Positions 1 through 11,055 are shown, counted from the stretch's first letter. The stretch is 64,000 nt of DNA from Blasia pusilla (GCA_050084515.1 CM114271.1:2108001-2172000), one strand, 5' to 3'. Notes: generated by a model from the sequence alone, not told the origin. Program-made: numbers and translations.

Positions 1-1954
1 CTCTTTGTACTTCCCCTCAATCGCATGTTTCCTCCACCACCCATGAATTTCTTCTTGGCATTCCATGGCCTCTTTCAAGGTTTTGCTATCCTTGCAGCGT
101 TGGAGTAGAGTGACATGCTCTGTCCTCTTATTCTCCTTGATGCAAGATTTGCTGTAGTGGGTCATAGATTGTTGACAATGGAAAGCATCCAACCTTTCTC
201 TCTTCGGTTGAACCTCCCCACCCCAAAACACTTCCCTGATAGCAATCCACCCAGGTTGTGCATTGTCCGCCATGAACCCATAAATTTCCGGAGGTGGCCT
301 TTTTTTTTCCTTCACCACCTCCAATAAGAGTAACCAACACATCTTCAAACTGCCAACGTCTTCTGCTTTTACTTCACAGAAAAATATAGTTTTGAGTCCC
401 TTCTCCACATAGTCATAAACCTGAGCACCCATTGTCAACCATCCGTTCAGCACTCTGTAGCAAATATCAAAGCTTACCCAGCTCCCGTAAAGATCTTCCC
501 CTTCCCTCATTCGATCTATAAGATCGAGGCCACTCGACGGACCTGTCATTGACATTTTGAAGTCATAGGCCGTGGATCCTTCGCCTCCCTGGCCCATGAA
601 CTGCCATCTCTAAATGAATGGAAATCTGGAGTTTGCCCTGATTATTGCAATGGCATCCATTCCGGCCCTCTTTCCATCTAGTACCTGTATTTGACTCAGC
701 AAATTCCGGAAGCATTCAGGATCAGCGAGAGATGCGAGATTTTCCCAGAGTTGTTTCTCCTCAACAACCGTGATCTCGCCTTGTCTAGGGATTCCAAGAA
801 ATTGTTCACAAATTTGTGATGTTGTTGTTAGCTTGATCACTCCAAGCTTTGAACCCGAGAGTTTCTGAAGACCTCGGCCACTTTCTTCGCCACATCCTCC
901 TTGATGTGTCTCTCAATTGCATCGATCACAGGATGAGTGTGGGAGCCAACATGAACTACTAGCCTTGTGTACTCTGACGTGGAGCCCAAGTCGTGGACAA
1001 TGAAAAATATGTATGCAGGACACGCTCCAACGCAAAAAGGGGATGCTTGACAATTAGGTCATCGATGGCCTCCCGGAGGTATGGTGGCATCAACCTCATA
1101 TGGAGTTTATGCATTCTTGGGGGGGAATTGCGACATATTGACCTGCCCGTTGCACTCTAGATAGGGGCATGCTAGACTTCTACACTCTAAGGCTCCAACA
1201 CATTGGCGGCGGGAGACAATCCAGGACCATCTAGAATTGAAGCACTAGTCCGTTAAAGCCTGCACCATCGATGACAATCAGACTTTCTGTCCATACCCTT
1301 CAAGCGTCCTCCATCTTTCTTTTGAGCAGGAGCAGCAAGTGGAGGCAACTCAAAAATATAATTACCATCGTACGTGGACGGCAACTCGTCGAAAAGAATG
1401 TGCTTGAACATTTTCAAGGCGAGAGACGATAGCAAACTATTGCCTGATACTCGTAAGAGGAATGAGTAGGCGGACAGAGGGCCCGGTTGGTGTCCGACCG
1501 ATCCACTGAGGTTGACAACAGCGGGAATTTCTTCAGGAAGTACAACATTGTAACGAACGTGTGAAGTTGGAGTCAATGTCGGATCTATTGAGCTAGGAGT
1601 TGCAAACGTAGAGCTCGGTGCATTAGGAAATTCTCGACCGTCTACTTGGGAAACTAAGGAATTCAGAGGCAAGCCGTAAACTCTGTATTGACCATTTGCT
1701 AGAGGTAGGAGATTCCATACTTTACGGTCTTCAATCACTGGCTGGATTGTCTCACCTATTATGTCCTCCGTACCATCCACCCTAACATCCTTAGACACAA
1801 AGATGGTTCCAATTGGGAGAAGAAATCGAACTGAGAGAAAATTTTCATCCACTGGTATGAAAGACTCACGAGCTTGCGGTCGAATGATTTTGGATTGAGG
1901 AAGGGCCGCTAGATGACTGCCACAAGTGAGCTTCACATAGTTGTCCATTCCCAA
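1..1954 (-). pseudogene. Broken DDE-type transposase gene (family unassigned), runs off the window edge
   Basis: Read on the minus strand. A 233-residue open frame (1954-1253) would be the N-terminal part. After its stop, other frames carry a cysteine-rich stretch (about 1200-1000, CPYLEC-like), a GSHTHP segment near 950-920, and a long frame from about 840 to base 1 interrupted by one TAG near 610. That last frame holds FMADNA followed about 40 residues later by an FHCQQS segment and a WW pair. This resembles the acidic-residue and histidine spacing of plant DDE transposases that have an N-terminal zinc finger. The class comes from this pattern only; no exact family is recognised. At least one stop and two frameshifts make it non-functional. 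No terminal inverted repeats were found, because the 3' end lies outside the window. Confidence 0.5.
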
Positions 1955-2440
1955 AAGATTCCACTAGGAGGAGACAGAGAATAAGAATGAGGATAAGAGT
2001 GGGTATGGGAATGAGAATGTCCAATTTATAGTGAATAGGGACTCAGATTCTCCTGATAGAATTTGACTGACAAGATGAAGTTTGGTAGGTGAGATTGTCT
2101 AACATGATGGGTTTAATTCTGTTGCAACCTGTCAGAGTCCGATGGGTTGCAGAATTTGGGAATCAGAGACGTGGGTTGCGAAGCACCCAGTTCCGTTTTT
2201 TTTTTCCTTGTCCCAATGCAAATTGGAAGCTGTCGGAGTTGGTTGGGTTGGTACCCCCTTCATGCCGACCAATGGTCTTTTGAGACGATTTTGCTAGCAT
2301 CAAACACGAGACATCGCTTGCATTTGCTAAGGTAACTAATTGTTGGGGACTGTTACGGGATTGTCCAACTCAGGGTAGACCTTGGGTACCCGCGCGACCC
2401 ATTGAGGATTACAAGAGGTTACCCGAGGGATAGAAAAGAG

Positions 2441-2788
2441 TGCAACGTGTCTGTAACTGATGAGTTGCCTAGGTACCTTGCCTATTACCCCAAGATGAGG
2501 GAAGCGTGCAACCCGTCGGCCTGCGATAGGTTGCGCAAGTGCCTCGCCTTGTAATGCTTACATGAAGGAAGCGTGCAAATCGTCGGCCTCCGACGAGTTG
2601 CATAGGTACCCCGCCTTGTTATCCCAAGACGAGGGAAGGGTGCAACCCGTCAGTCTTCGATGGGTCGCGCGGGTACCTTGCGTTCTTCCCCCAAGACGGC
2701 GGAGGCGCGCAACCTTTCAGACTCCGACGGGTTGCTTGGATAGTTCGGCTATGACGGATGCCTCCAACCGGTCGGAGACCGTCGGGTT
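2441..2788. repeat. 67 bp tandem array carrying the palindrome
   Basis: Repeat units begin at 2441, 2507, 2574, 2641 and 2708, with spacings of 66, 67, 67 and 67 bases. Each unit has a palindrome (TGCAACCCGTC type) followed by a spacer ending in CCAAGA-GAGGGAAG-like sequence. A further palindrome at 2764-2788 closes the array. The array lies just upstream of the proposed start of the ParB/methyltransferase-like pseudogene at 3076. Palindrome arms and spacer are both diverged, so the array is not recent. Confidence 0.85.
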
Positions 2789-3075
2789 GTGGTTTTCACG
2801 TCTAGACCTCCATAACGGCCTACACGTTGCCGTCGGAACGACGATGCGATCCAATGGTCAGTACAACGGCTAAAAAATTATAAATAGGCTAGGGTTTGCT
2901 CATTTCAGGTTTTCTGTTTCGCGATCTCGATTGCTCTTCAGCGCAGCAGCGGACCAGATACCAAGGGGCGCTTTACACGGCGACTCATCACGAGATGATT
3001 CAAGTGACTCATCAACGCGACTCATCGTGCACAGAAAGTAATTTCGTTGTCGAGGAGGTGGCATTTTCGGGAACA

Positions 3076-6000
3076 ATGACGAGGAAAAAAACTCAAGCAA
3101 GCAAGGTTGGGAGCTTCACTCCCAAGTCCATGACTCCTGCATCACCATCTCCAAGGCCTCGTTCGGCCAATGAGATAAGGCAGCAAGAGATCGAGGAGCG
3201 TGAAAGGGAAGCAGAGATGCACACACAGGAGCTTCTTGCAGAACGTGTTAAGGAGGCGATTGAAAAATAGAACGCAGAGGCTGAGGCGTCGCAGGCCTTG
3301 AAGAAAAGGATCTCCGAGGAGAAGCGTGAAAAGAAGCGTGTGGACGCGTCGGTGAGGAGAGCAGAATTGGAAAAAGCTTGAAGGAAAAAAGAGATTGCCA
3401 TTGAAGAAAGCTCGGCCCGTCCAACCAAAAGTGTTGAGATGAAGGAAATGTCTCCGATGAAGTCCGGGGACACAATCAATATAAAATCGGCTGAGGAAAC
3501 GGGCAAAGTTCAAGTGACGGACGATGAGGTCATGAGGACCGCCAGTGTGGAGATGGTGGATATCTCTGAAGAAGCAGGAGAGCGGTCTTCCTTGTCTCTT
3601 AGCCCGGCGGAAGAACATCGACCTCTATCGCATTGACGAGTTTCCACAGGACTTGCCAACTGCTATCCCAGACCAGTTGGCGTGCCAAGGCAACAACCCA
3701 ATCTTCGAGCGGGTAAGATACGATCTTTGTTCTTTGAGTTATGTGAAGGCCCATGTTGCAATTCATTGTAGTTTATTGACCTTTTCCCCGTTGTGACACG
3801 TGGTAAAGCAGATGGCACTGATGGAGGGCCAGAACGCCCCAAGAATTCCACTTTGCCGATTGCGGACAATGGAGTAGGTCCGCGAAATTCAGTCTGACGA
3901 GGATATTGCAAAGCTGAAATAATCGGCAACGACAACATCCTACGTTGACAGCTTCCCTCCGTTCTATGTCAACCTTACGATAAACATGGAACCCAAGCGC
4001 TGGTGACGGAGGAGGACTTGGAGGCGCTCGACACATTCTGGAGGATGAGAGATCAGGAATTCACAAGGGCGATTGAGGGGACGGAATTCAGCTGGATGCG
4101 GAACCTGTATTTCTTCATCTAGGATGGAAACCACAGGTTCATGGCATGGACCCAGTTTGCAAAGGAGCGCCAAAACTCATTGGAGGCGTATTTTTGCGTG
4201 AAGGCAGTCGTGCTACATCCATACCCTCATCACATGGCGACGGTGGAGATGGCCTTGCATACCATGAACACTTAAGTTTCCTCTTCCTTTATTTTGATTG
4301 GTGCTAACCGTTGGACTCCGACGAGTTGTTTAACTAGTGGTAACAAAACTCGTCGAAGTCCGACGAGTTGCTTGACTGGATGCTATTTTTTGGATGTTTT
4401 TGGCCGAATGCAACTCGTCGGAGTCCGACGAGTTTCTTGACTGAACGTTGTTTTTTGGATTTTTTTGGCCGAAAGCAACTCGTTGGAGTCCACGAGTTGC
4501 TTGACTGGCCGTTGTTTTTAGGATGTTCTTGGCCAAAAGCCACTCGTCGGAATCCGACAAGTTGCTCAACTGGCCGCTGTTTTAGGATGTTTTTGGTCGA
4601 AAGCAACTCGTCGGAGTCTGACGAGTTGCTTGACTGGCCGCTCTTTTTAGGATTTTTTGGCCGAAAGAAACTCGTCGGACTCCGACGGGTTACATTCGTC
4701 GGCATGGGAAGGTGATCGGAGTAGGGGAGCTTGATTTTTGGCGTCAAATTGCAGCTTTACTTGAAATTGCGCAACCTGTCCAACTTCGACAGGTTGATAT
4801 GTTCACTTTTCTCGCGAAGACCACTCTCTCAATACAAATTATCTGACAACCCGTCGGAGTCCGACGGGTTGAAACTAGGCAATCACAAATCTGAATGCAA
4901 TCCGTCGGACTTCGATGGGTTGCAAAATTTAGCTCGTAGCTACCATTCCAACCATGAGGTGTGACGACCTGTCGGAGTCTAACGGATTGCAGGAACCCAT
5001 ATAGCTCGCAAAATTTCTTATATTGAGTTTGGATGCGCAGGATTGTATCCGAGGGGAATGTCATCCACCATTGGATCCAAGATTGCGATCGGGTGAAGAA
5101 AGTGTTAACGACGCACCCGGCAGAGTACAAGGGGTTCTTGGGCAACGCCCTTGTAAATGAGATGCTAACGAAGGGGGCTCAATTTATTTTTTTTTAAAAG
5201 AAAGACTTGGGCAAATACATTTATTTCCCAAGATGCAGCCGTGACAATCCTTTGCTGGTCGAAGATAAAAGCCGCCAAGAAGAGCGCTTCATTGGAGCTG
5301 GAGCAGAGGGAGAAAATGTATGTGTCTGAGCATGCTAAGTTCATCCAAGCTGCAGTATCTGCAGTTACGAAGTACACTGCAAGCAAGATGCAGCGCTACA
5401 TTGCCATTCTCAACCCCAAACTTGGCCCCGATTTCTACAAGGAGCTGAAGGCGATAATCAAGTGCCAACGGAAGAGGGATGAAGATCCGCAAGGTCGGAT
5501 TGGGGAGAAAGTGTCTCTCGACCGCGTCCATCAATTTGCCTTGCCTGGAATTACGGAATTCAGGAGAATCCGACTGATGAAAATCAGTCTCGAGGGCACA
5601 GAGGCCCAAGAGAGGGCGGCACACCATCCTCTAGGTGTCTCTGATCCAATGATCTCCCACTGGCTCTCGTGAATGGTCATTCTGGGACGCGTTGCGGCTT
5701 CTCCGGAAGTCCATGCTCGTGGGTCTCTAAGCGGAGCTGAAAAAAATAGAGCCAATTTTGGAGGAAGCAAACCTGGAGAGTGCTGAAGATTTTGAACTTG
5801 GGCTAGATGACATGCGAGACAAGCCCATAAAAAACCCAGGCTTCAGGACGATGTTCAAGGATCACATCCTCCCTCAAGCAGACCTTGATGAAGAAATAGA
5901 GGCGAAGAAAAGGGATTTCGCAAAGAAAAAGCGAGATCTTCAGGAGCAGGCGGCCGATGTATCTTGAGTAAGAGCTGCCCAACGCATGGTGTTCAGACAC

Positions 6001-8120
6001 CTCGTCCATTGTAAGAATGCAGGTACGTGGCCAAAAATACCGGTAGCCTATAAATTGTGGGCTTCTCCGCCTGATGGAGAGACATTTTCCATGTACGACA
6101 TGGAGATGGCTCAAAGCATGTCCGACTGGGAGGTGGAGAATTGCCCGATGTGGCTGGACTTCAACAACCATGAGGACATAACCAAGAAAAATCTACGCGT
6201 GCTCTATGATGCAGTGGCCGCAGGTAGGGACGACATTCCCAATTTCGTGTAGCTTGAAGACTTTTTTGAAGGAGATACGGAGGAGCAACCCATCGAGACA
6301 GCGGAGTTGGTGTCCAAGGTCGTCACCGCCAAGGACAAATCTACAGCGGGTCTCAAAGCCAAGGCGAGGGGATCGAAGAATTCCGAGGCCGAGTCTTCCC
6401 AAAAAGAGGCTAAGAATTCAAGGCGAGAGGCGGAATCGTCCGGGCGAGCGGGGAGAGAGGGTCGGACCAGGTCCTCCGCAAAAAAAACTCCACCAGAGTG
6501 TGAGGTAATAGAGACCCCAATAAGCCGACCGCAGACTCGGGAGAAGCGGAAGCGAGAGGCGCCAGGTTTGTCCCACGGAGTAGACCAGGATGTGGAATAC
6601 ACTCCATCATCCTTGGGAAGACATAGGGAAACAACGACCCGGACAAGCGTCATCATTCACTGCACGAATCTTCTGGATGAGCTGAAAAGTTTCAGTTCCC
6701 AAGCATCGATACCCTCCATCGACAAATTGACAACGATGGGACGGAAGCTTCAACAAAATGGGCACGCTCCATGGACGGTCTATGGGGAGGTCGAGGAGGT
6801 GGCGATGGATCTCCTTGTCGCTGATTTTCCCTCGGGGTTGCGCTTGTGGGAGGAGAATCCGTCCGACGGTTTCCCAGACTGGAATGTCCCTCTTTCTTAT
6901 GACCAGATCGCGCTCCTGTTTTCCTTTGCATACGCTTATCTCAGTGACAGGGGCTGTTTCTTGGTTTTGACTGGAAGGAGCGAGGACGAGCTCTTCAACA
7001 TGCAGTGCGTCAAGAGGTTGCTGAAGTGGAGGACGGCGCAATCGTGGGTCATCAAGAACGAGTACCCACTCCGATCCGCGACGAGTCAAATTCGGGTAAG
7101 GGCTCTAAATCCATATCCAAATTTTCTTGCTCCAACTGGTTGCATCTCTGCATGCAACCCATCGGATTGTCTGAGCTGGAGACTTCGGTGGTGCAATCCG
7201 TCTAAAAGCGACGGCTTGCAAATTTACCGCAAGTCTCCATTGGGTGAATGCAACCCGACGGGTTGCAAGTGCTTATGCTTTTCCTTGTGTTTCTGGAATG
7301 ATGCAACCCGTTTGAATATGACGGGTTGCTCTTAGCCAACCATGGGCTGCTCTAAGCCAGCATTCTGCCGCCTTCCGACGGGTTGCTCATGGCAAAAAAA
7401 ATCACTAACACTTGTAAAACAACCCATTGGACTCCGAAAAGTTGCTCCAATGTTAGGACTATAACTAAGTTCTCTGGAGTTAAGCGAAGTTCTTTGGGAA
7501 CGAGTTGCACATTGTGTCACCATTCTGATAGTATACCTTTCTTGTTGTTGCATACTGAAATTAGCTCTTTCTTGTTGCTGACATTTTTTGCAACCTGCTT
7601 CTTTACACATGGACCACTCCTTTGTCTACTATTTTGTAAGGCCCAAGCACAACTTCCAAGTGTTTCAGATCCTCGATCCAGTGGATCCATGCTCTGATGG
7701 GTACAGCTTAGATAGTTTATACAATTCTCCCCCGAGAATTTACATGGAAAATGGTACCCCCTTACTTGGAGGAAGGGAAAATTTGTCGGCATTGATGCAA
7801 ACGCTCATTGAGCTCTGCTCAAGGCCGGGTGACTTGGTGTTCGACTTAGTGGGCCTTTCAGGGGCAAGTATCAGAGGCGCTTGGCAGAGTGGCAGGAACA
7901 TTCTCTACCTTGAGGGAAGGCAAGAACTGTTTGACCTTTGCAAAGAGGCAAAGGCAGATTACGACAGGCTAGTTGGGGCGTAAAACTCTCCTCCAAAGCC
8001 GATAGCTCTGGTTCCAGACCCACCATTGGTAGTGACACCATCGTCACTTCCCATGATTCCCATAATCGGGAGGGCAAGGCTGACAGTAATTCTGGAGGAG
8101 CTCTCAAACGATGACGAGTG
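3076..8120 (+). pseudogene. Decayed multi-exon gene: ParB-like domain plus N4/N6 DNA methyltransferase-like domain
   Basis: Four proposed exons. Exon 1 (3076-3713) encodes a lysine/glutamate-rich coiled coil and ends at a GTAAGA donor. Exon 2 (3812 to about 4272) has an RIPLCRLRTME segment, then FPPFYVNLTI, then DGNHR at 4123-4137, as in ParB/Srx-fold domains; stops include a TAG directly before DGNHR. Exon 3 (about 5003-7095) is helical and basic and ends in VADFPSG (6823-6834 for DFPS), the place of catalytic DPPY in beta-class amino-methyltransferases. Exon 4 (about 7609-8109) has FDLVGLSGAS (7840-7869), the place of the SAM-binding FxGxG motif, followed by GRNILYLE. Motif order (IV before I) fits the N4/N6 family PF01555. 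Both catalytic motifs are degenerate, many stops and frameshifts occur, and the AG acceptor before 7609 is missing. Host gene or element cargo cannot be decided. Confidence 0.6.
4347..4700. repeat. 64-65 bp tandem array carrying the palindrome, in an intron
   Basis: Six units begin at 4347, 4412, 4477, 4541, 4605 and 4669, spaced 65, 65, 64, 64 and 64 bases. Each has an AACTCGTCGGA arm, its reverse complement, then TTGACTGGCC and a T-rich stretch ending GGCCGAAAG. The palindrome is shared with the array at 2441-2788, but the spacer is unrelated and the arms carry CTC/GAG instead of CCC/GGG. It lies in the proposed intron between exons 2 and 3 of the decayed methyltransferase-like gene. Confidence 0.88.
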
Positions 8121-8159
8121 AGTTCAAAGAACTCAAGGACCCAGCTTGACTATAGCATT

Positions 8160-9310
8160 TTGGAGTAGGGATTTATTTGATGACGAGGCAGAAGAATTCA
8201 TAGAATAGATCAAATATACAGTTCCGAGCTTCCTTTGGATGTAATAAAGAACAAGATTTTTTCAAACGATGGTGGTGTTTGTAAAAGTTTGTTGAATATC
8301 TTTTTTAGTCTTGTCGATTGTGATCGTCTATGTACTCCGACACTTCATATTGTAACCCGTCGGATTGCCACAGGTTGCAACTTTTCACTTTTTGACCACT
8401 GCACCTTTTTAACCACTTCTAGGCAACCTGTCGCATTCTGACAGGTTGGCTGTGTGAGTGATTGGACTCTTTCCCTGTTAGTCCAACTTTACAAACATTC
8501 TGGCGGACTTCTTCACTTTGGCACCTTCCCCTAGTTTCGTCAAACAAGTCTTAGGCTTCCTCTCTTCTCTAAGACGTGTTGGATTCCTACTACCTGGCTG
8601 AGGACATGATGGTGTCTCCAAGGACGGAGCACATATTGATACTAGATGGGTGTCACCTTGCAGAGCGTACAAGATTTATTGTCGAGGAAGGCGATGGGAC
8701 TCAAATCAGGTTACATGGGACCGTTATGGTGTACCTAGGGGGGTGCCAAGGCTCTCGAATTCGCCAACATTTTCGATCCCCGTCTACAATCGGCGAGAGG
8801 AGATCACAAATTGTATCTCAGGACATTCCTTTTGTACAGGAACCTAGGAGAGTAAGGTGTAAATTTGTAGATGACGAAGCTGAAGAAATCATGGACTAGA
8901 TCAAATGTACATTCCCGAGCTTCCTTCGGATGTAATACAGGACAAGATTTTTTCAAACGATAATGGTGTTTGTAAAATTTTGCTGAATATTTTTTTTGGA
9001 CTTGTCGATTGTGTTCGTCTAGCTACTCAGAATGTTTATTTTGCAACCCGTCTGACTCCGATGGGTTGCAACTTTTCACTTTTTCACCAGTGCAACTTTT
9101 TAACCATTTCCAGGCAAGCTGTCGGATTCTGACAGGTTGGCTGCTTGAGTGATCATACTCTTTCCCTATGAGACCAACTTCTGAGGCATTGTGGCGGGCT
9201 TCTTCACTTTTGGCTTGTTCCCCTAGTATTGTCAAACCAGTTGTAGGCTTCTTTTCTTCTCTAAGACATGTTGGATTCCTATTGCCTGTCGGATTGCCAT
9301 TTCGAATTCC
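8160..9310 (+). repeat. Tandem segmental duplication, offset about 691 bp
   Basis: The stretch beginning near 8170 (GACGAGGCAGAAGAA) recurs near 8875 (GACGAAGCTGAAGAA), and GGATTCCTA at 8581 recurs at 9273, giving an offset of 691-692 bases. Each copy has a short coding-like end (DDEAEE), a T-rich stretch and two palindromes about 70 bases apart. Copy 1 also holds an open frame at 8576-8899 of unknown function. The duplication extends the 3' flank of the methyltransferase-like pseudogene. Confidence 0.75.
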
Positions 9311-9829
9311 CAACGAGTTGGATCTTCGTGAATGCAGGGTGGAATGGAATCACTTCTCAAAATCTTTCCTTTGTTATGGTGAGCTTGCTTGCAAGGGGTG
9401 CAAGCCATCTGATTCGGACGGGTTGCAAGAGTTGCAACCTGTAAAATTCCGACGGATTGGGAGGGGTGCAGCTTCTCGGTTTCTCATATTTAGGATCTGA
9501 ATGAAGGGACATCAATTCCTCTTTACTCCAGACAGCTAACAATCTGTTGGTTCAATTATCGTCTTCTGTGTTCACATTTCACAAAAATGGTCTTTATTTG
9601 AACCTTTCATTGAGATGAGATTGCTACTTCTGGTCACAATATTTGCCAATGGTCCTCCAAAAAAAAAAGCCCTGGGCACAGCTTACTGTAGACTGAGACA
9701 GGCAATGTGAAAAAACTTAGGCTCACATGGAGAGTGATGGGAAAATGTTTGTAGTGGTCTTATGATATCTACTAGTTTTTCGCCCCCTGGAAAAAGGAGG
9801 TTTCTTTAGGCCCAAACGTGGACCACTAC

Positions 9830-10381
9830 CTACTCTCTTCTAAAGATTTCATAAATTTGAAAGCAAACAAAAATTTCAAATATGTCAAAAAGTTTTGAAG
9901 AGAGGAGGCGGATTTGGCCCTTTTTTTTGAAGAGAGACTCTCCTCTCTTCCTCTCTCCTACCAGAATACCAGCCCTCCTCCTAAACTCATGGTAATCATC
10001 CATGGGTGGTCCCTCCAAGTGCTGAAACAACCGCTTCCAAGCCAAGAAGGGTGTAAACAATGTGGCGTTCCGCAACATCTGCATATCATTCCACGTATCA
10101 AACTCCTGAATGAAGTCCTCCAACTCAATGGTGCCCACTACACCCAATTATCGTCATGGGCCCTTCATGGCCCCATACATCCCGTCCATGTCCCAAATCA
10201 ATGGAGCTGCAACACTCGATAACAACGTAGAAGACTTGGTGTTTGGAACACCCTCGTCCTCCTCTTCATCAACCGTCGGAAGTGGAAAAGGTAGCTGATA
10301 CCTCAATCCACTCCGTGTAAAACCACCACTGTCCGCACCACGGTCCCCAACCAGGTCACCAGACAGCTTCGTGATGACCAA
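9830..10381 (-). pseudogene. Probable retrotransposon gag remnant
   Basis: Two minus-strand open frames (10381-10154 and 10147-9830) overlap in meaning: the first ends in MDGMYGAMKGP, and the second runs through IELEDFIQEFDTW, LFTPFLAWKRLFQHLEG and DDYHEFRRR. A 5-residue acidic run and the hydrophobic/tryptophan spacing resemble plant Ty3/gypsy Gag proteins. Frames are joined only by a frameshift, so it is non-functional. It faces away from the integrase remnant at 12000-13350. The two may therefore come from different insertions. Assignment rests on pattern alone. Confidence 0.35.
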
Positions 10382-10998
10382 CGCCGATGTCGCACCACCA
10401 CCAAATCACCACCACTAAGTAACCAAGTGACGTCGATGTCGATGTACTATTCTAGCTCTACTAGCTATGGGTGTGGGCAACCTAACCTATCATCACCACA
10501 AGAAGCCTCCCACGGTCTACTCGTCATCACTCCAGTCTCACTGTGAGAGAAACAAATGAAGTTTGACTGGTCATCACTCCAACCTCACTACCCGTAGCAC
10601 ACAGGAGTAAAACTACTCTGGAAATCAGCATCAGCCCTAACAATGGGCGCCCAAGCAAGAAGCAATGATGGAGGGGATCCAAATACATGAAGTCCAACAA
10701 CAACCCTCCAATCGCAACTGGAAGTACAAAATGAAAATCAAGGTAACACAATCCACCAAACGTGGTGCCCCCTCAATCCACAGAACCAACCACACAATTC
10801 TAACGCAATGGTTACTCTGCCGGTGGTCGATGACGTGCTAGTCGCACTTGCAACACCTGAAAATATCACCTGCATAGAGAGTCCACACCGTACTATGCGC
10901 TAGAGGTCCATCAACCAAAAACCCGAGATGCATAAAAGCGCCTAATGCATCTCCAAATAACACCAAATGAGCTACATCAGTGTGTACACTGACATAGT

Positions 10999-11055
10999 TA
11001 AGTACTCAGCAGTTAAGCATCTTCCAGGCAGAATAGCCCAAAGATGGGTGACCAG
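10999..11055 (+). other. 5S rRNA-like patch (internal promoter region)
   Basis: The stretch reads CTCAGCAGTTAAGC, then about 25 bases including GGCAGAATAG, then GATGGGTGACC. The plant 5S gene has CTCCGCAGTTAAGC and GATGGGTGACC in the same order and with nearly the same spacing (boxes A to C). The 5' and 3' thirds of 5S rRNA are absent, so it is not a functional 5S gene. Cassandra-type TRIM retrotransposons carry 5S sequence in their LTRs, which is one possible source. No LTR ends were confirmed here. Confidence 0.5.

Larger units (their letters stand above)
2123..9462. repeat. Dispersed palindrome family, about 28 copies of 25-27 bp
   Basis: The best copy, 4847-4871, is a perfect palindrome with 12-base arms (CAACCCGTCGGA and its reverse complement) around one central base. 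Further copies lie near 2123, 2509, 2576, 2643, 2710, 2764, 4306, 4347, 4411, 4476, 4540, 4604, 4668, 4772, 4899, 4969, 7155, 7195, 7249, 7304, 7421, 8350, 8424, 9042, 9113, 9401 and 9436. None was seen elsewhere in the window. They lie in the upstream region, introns and 3' region of the decayed gene at 3076-8120, not in its exons. They could form hairpins in single-stranded DNA or RNA. No family name is known to me. Confidence 0.85.

Noticed and set aside
4334-4747. Repetitive open frames in both strands of the 64 bp array
   Set aside because: Both strands stay open because the unit is about 64 bp with few stops. The peptides only reflect the palindrome repeat.
6307-7335. Single 342-residue protein
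   Set aside because: The tail after about 7095 runs through a GTAAGG donor and palindromes, so only the part up to 7095 is coding-like.
2123-9462. CRISPR array
   Set aside because: Regular spacing and palindromic repeats look superficially similar, but the spacers are homologous to each other, the DNA is plant nuclear, and no cas-like gene is present.
10999-11055. Functional 5S rRNA gene
   Set aside because: Only the internal promoter region is recognisable; the 5' and 3' parts and a terminator T-run are missing.
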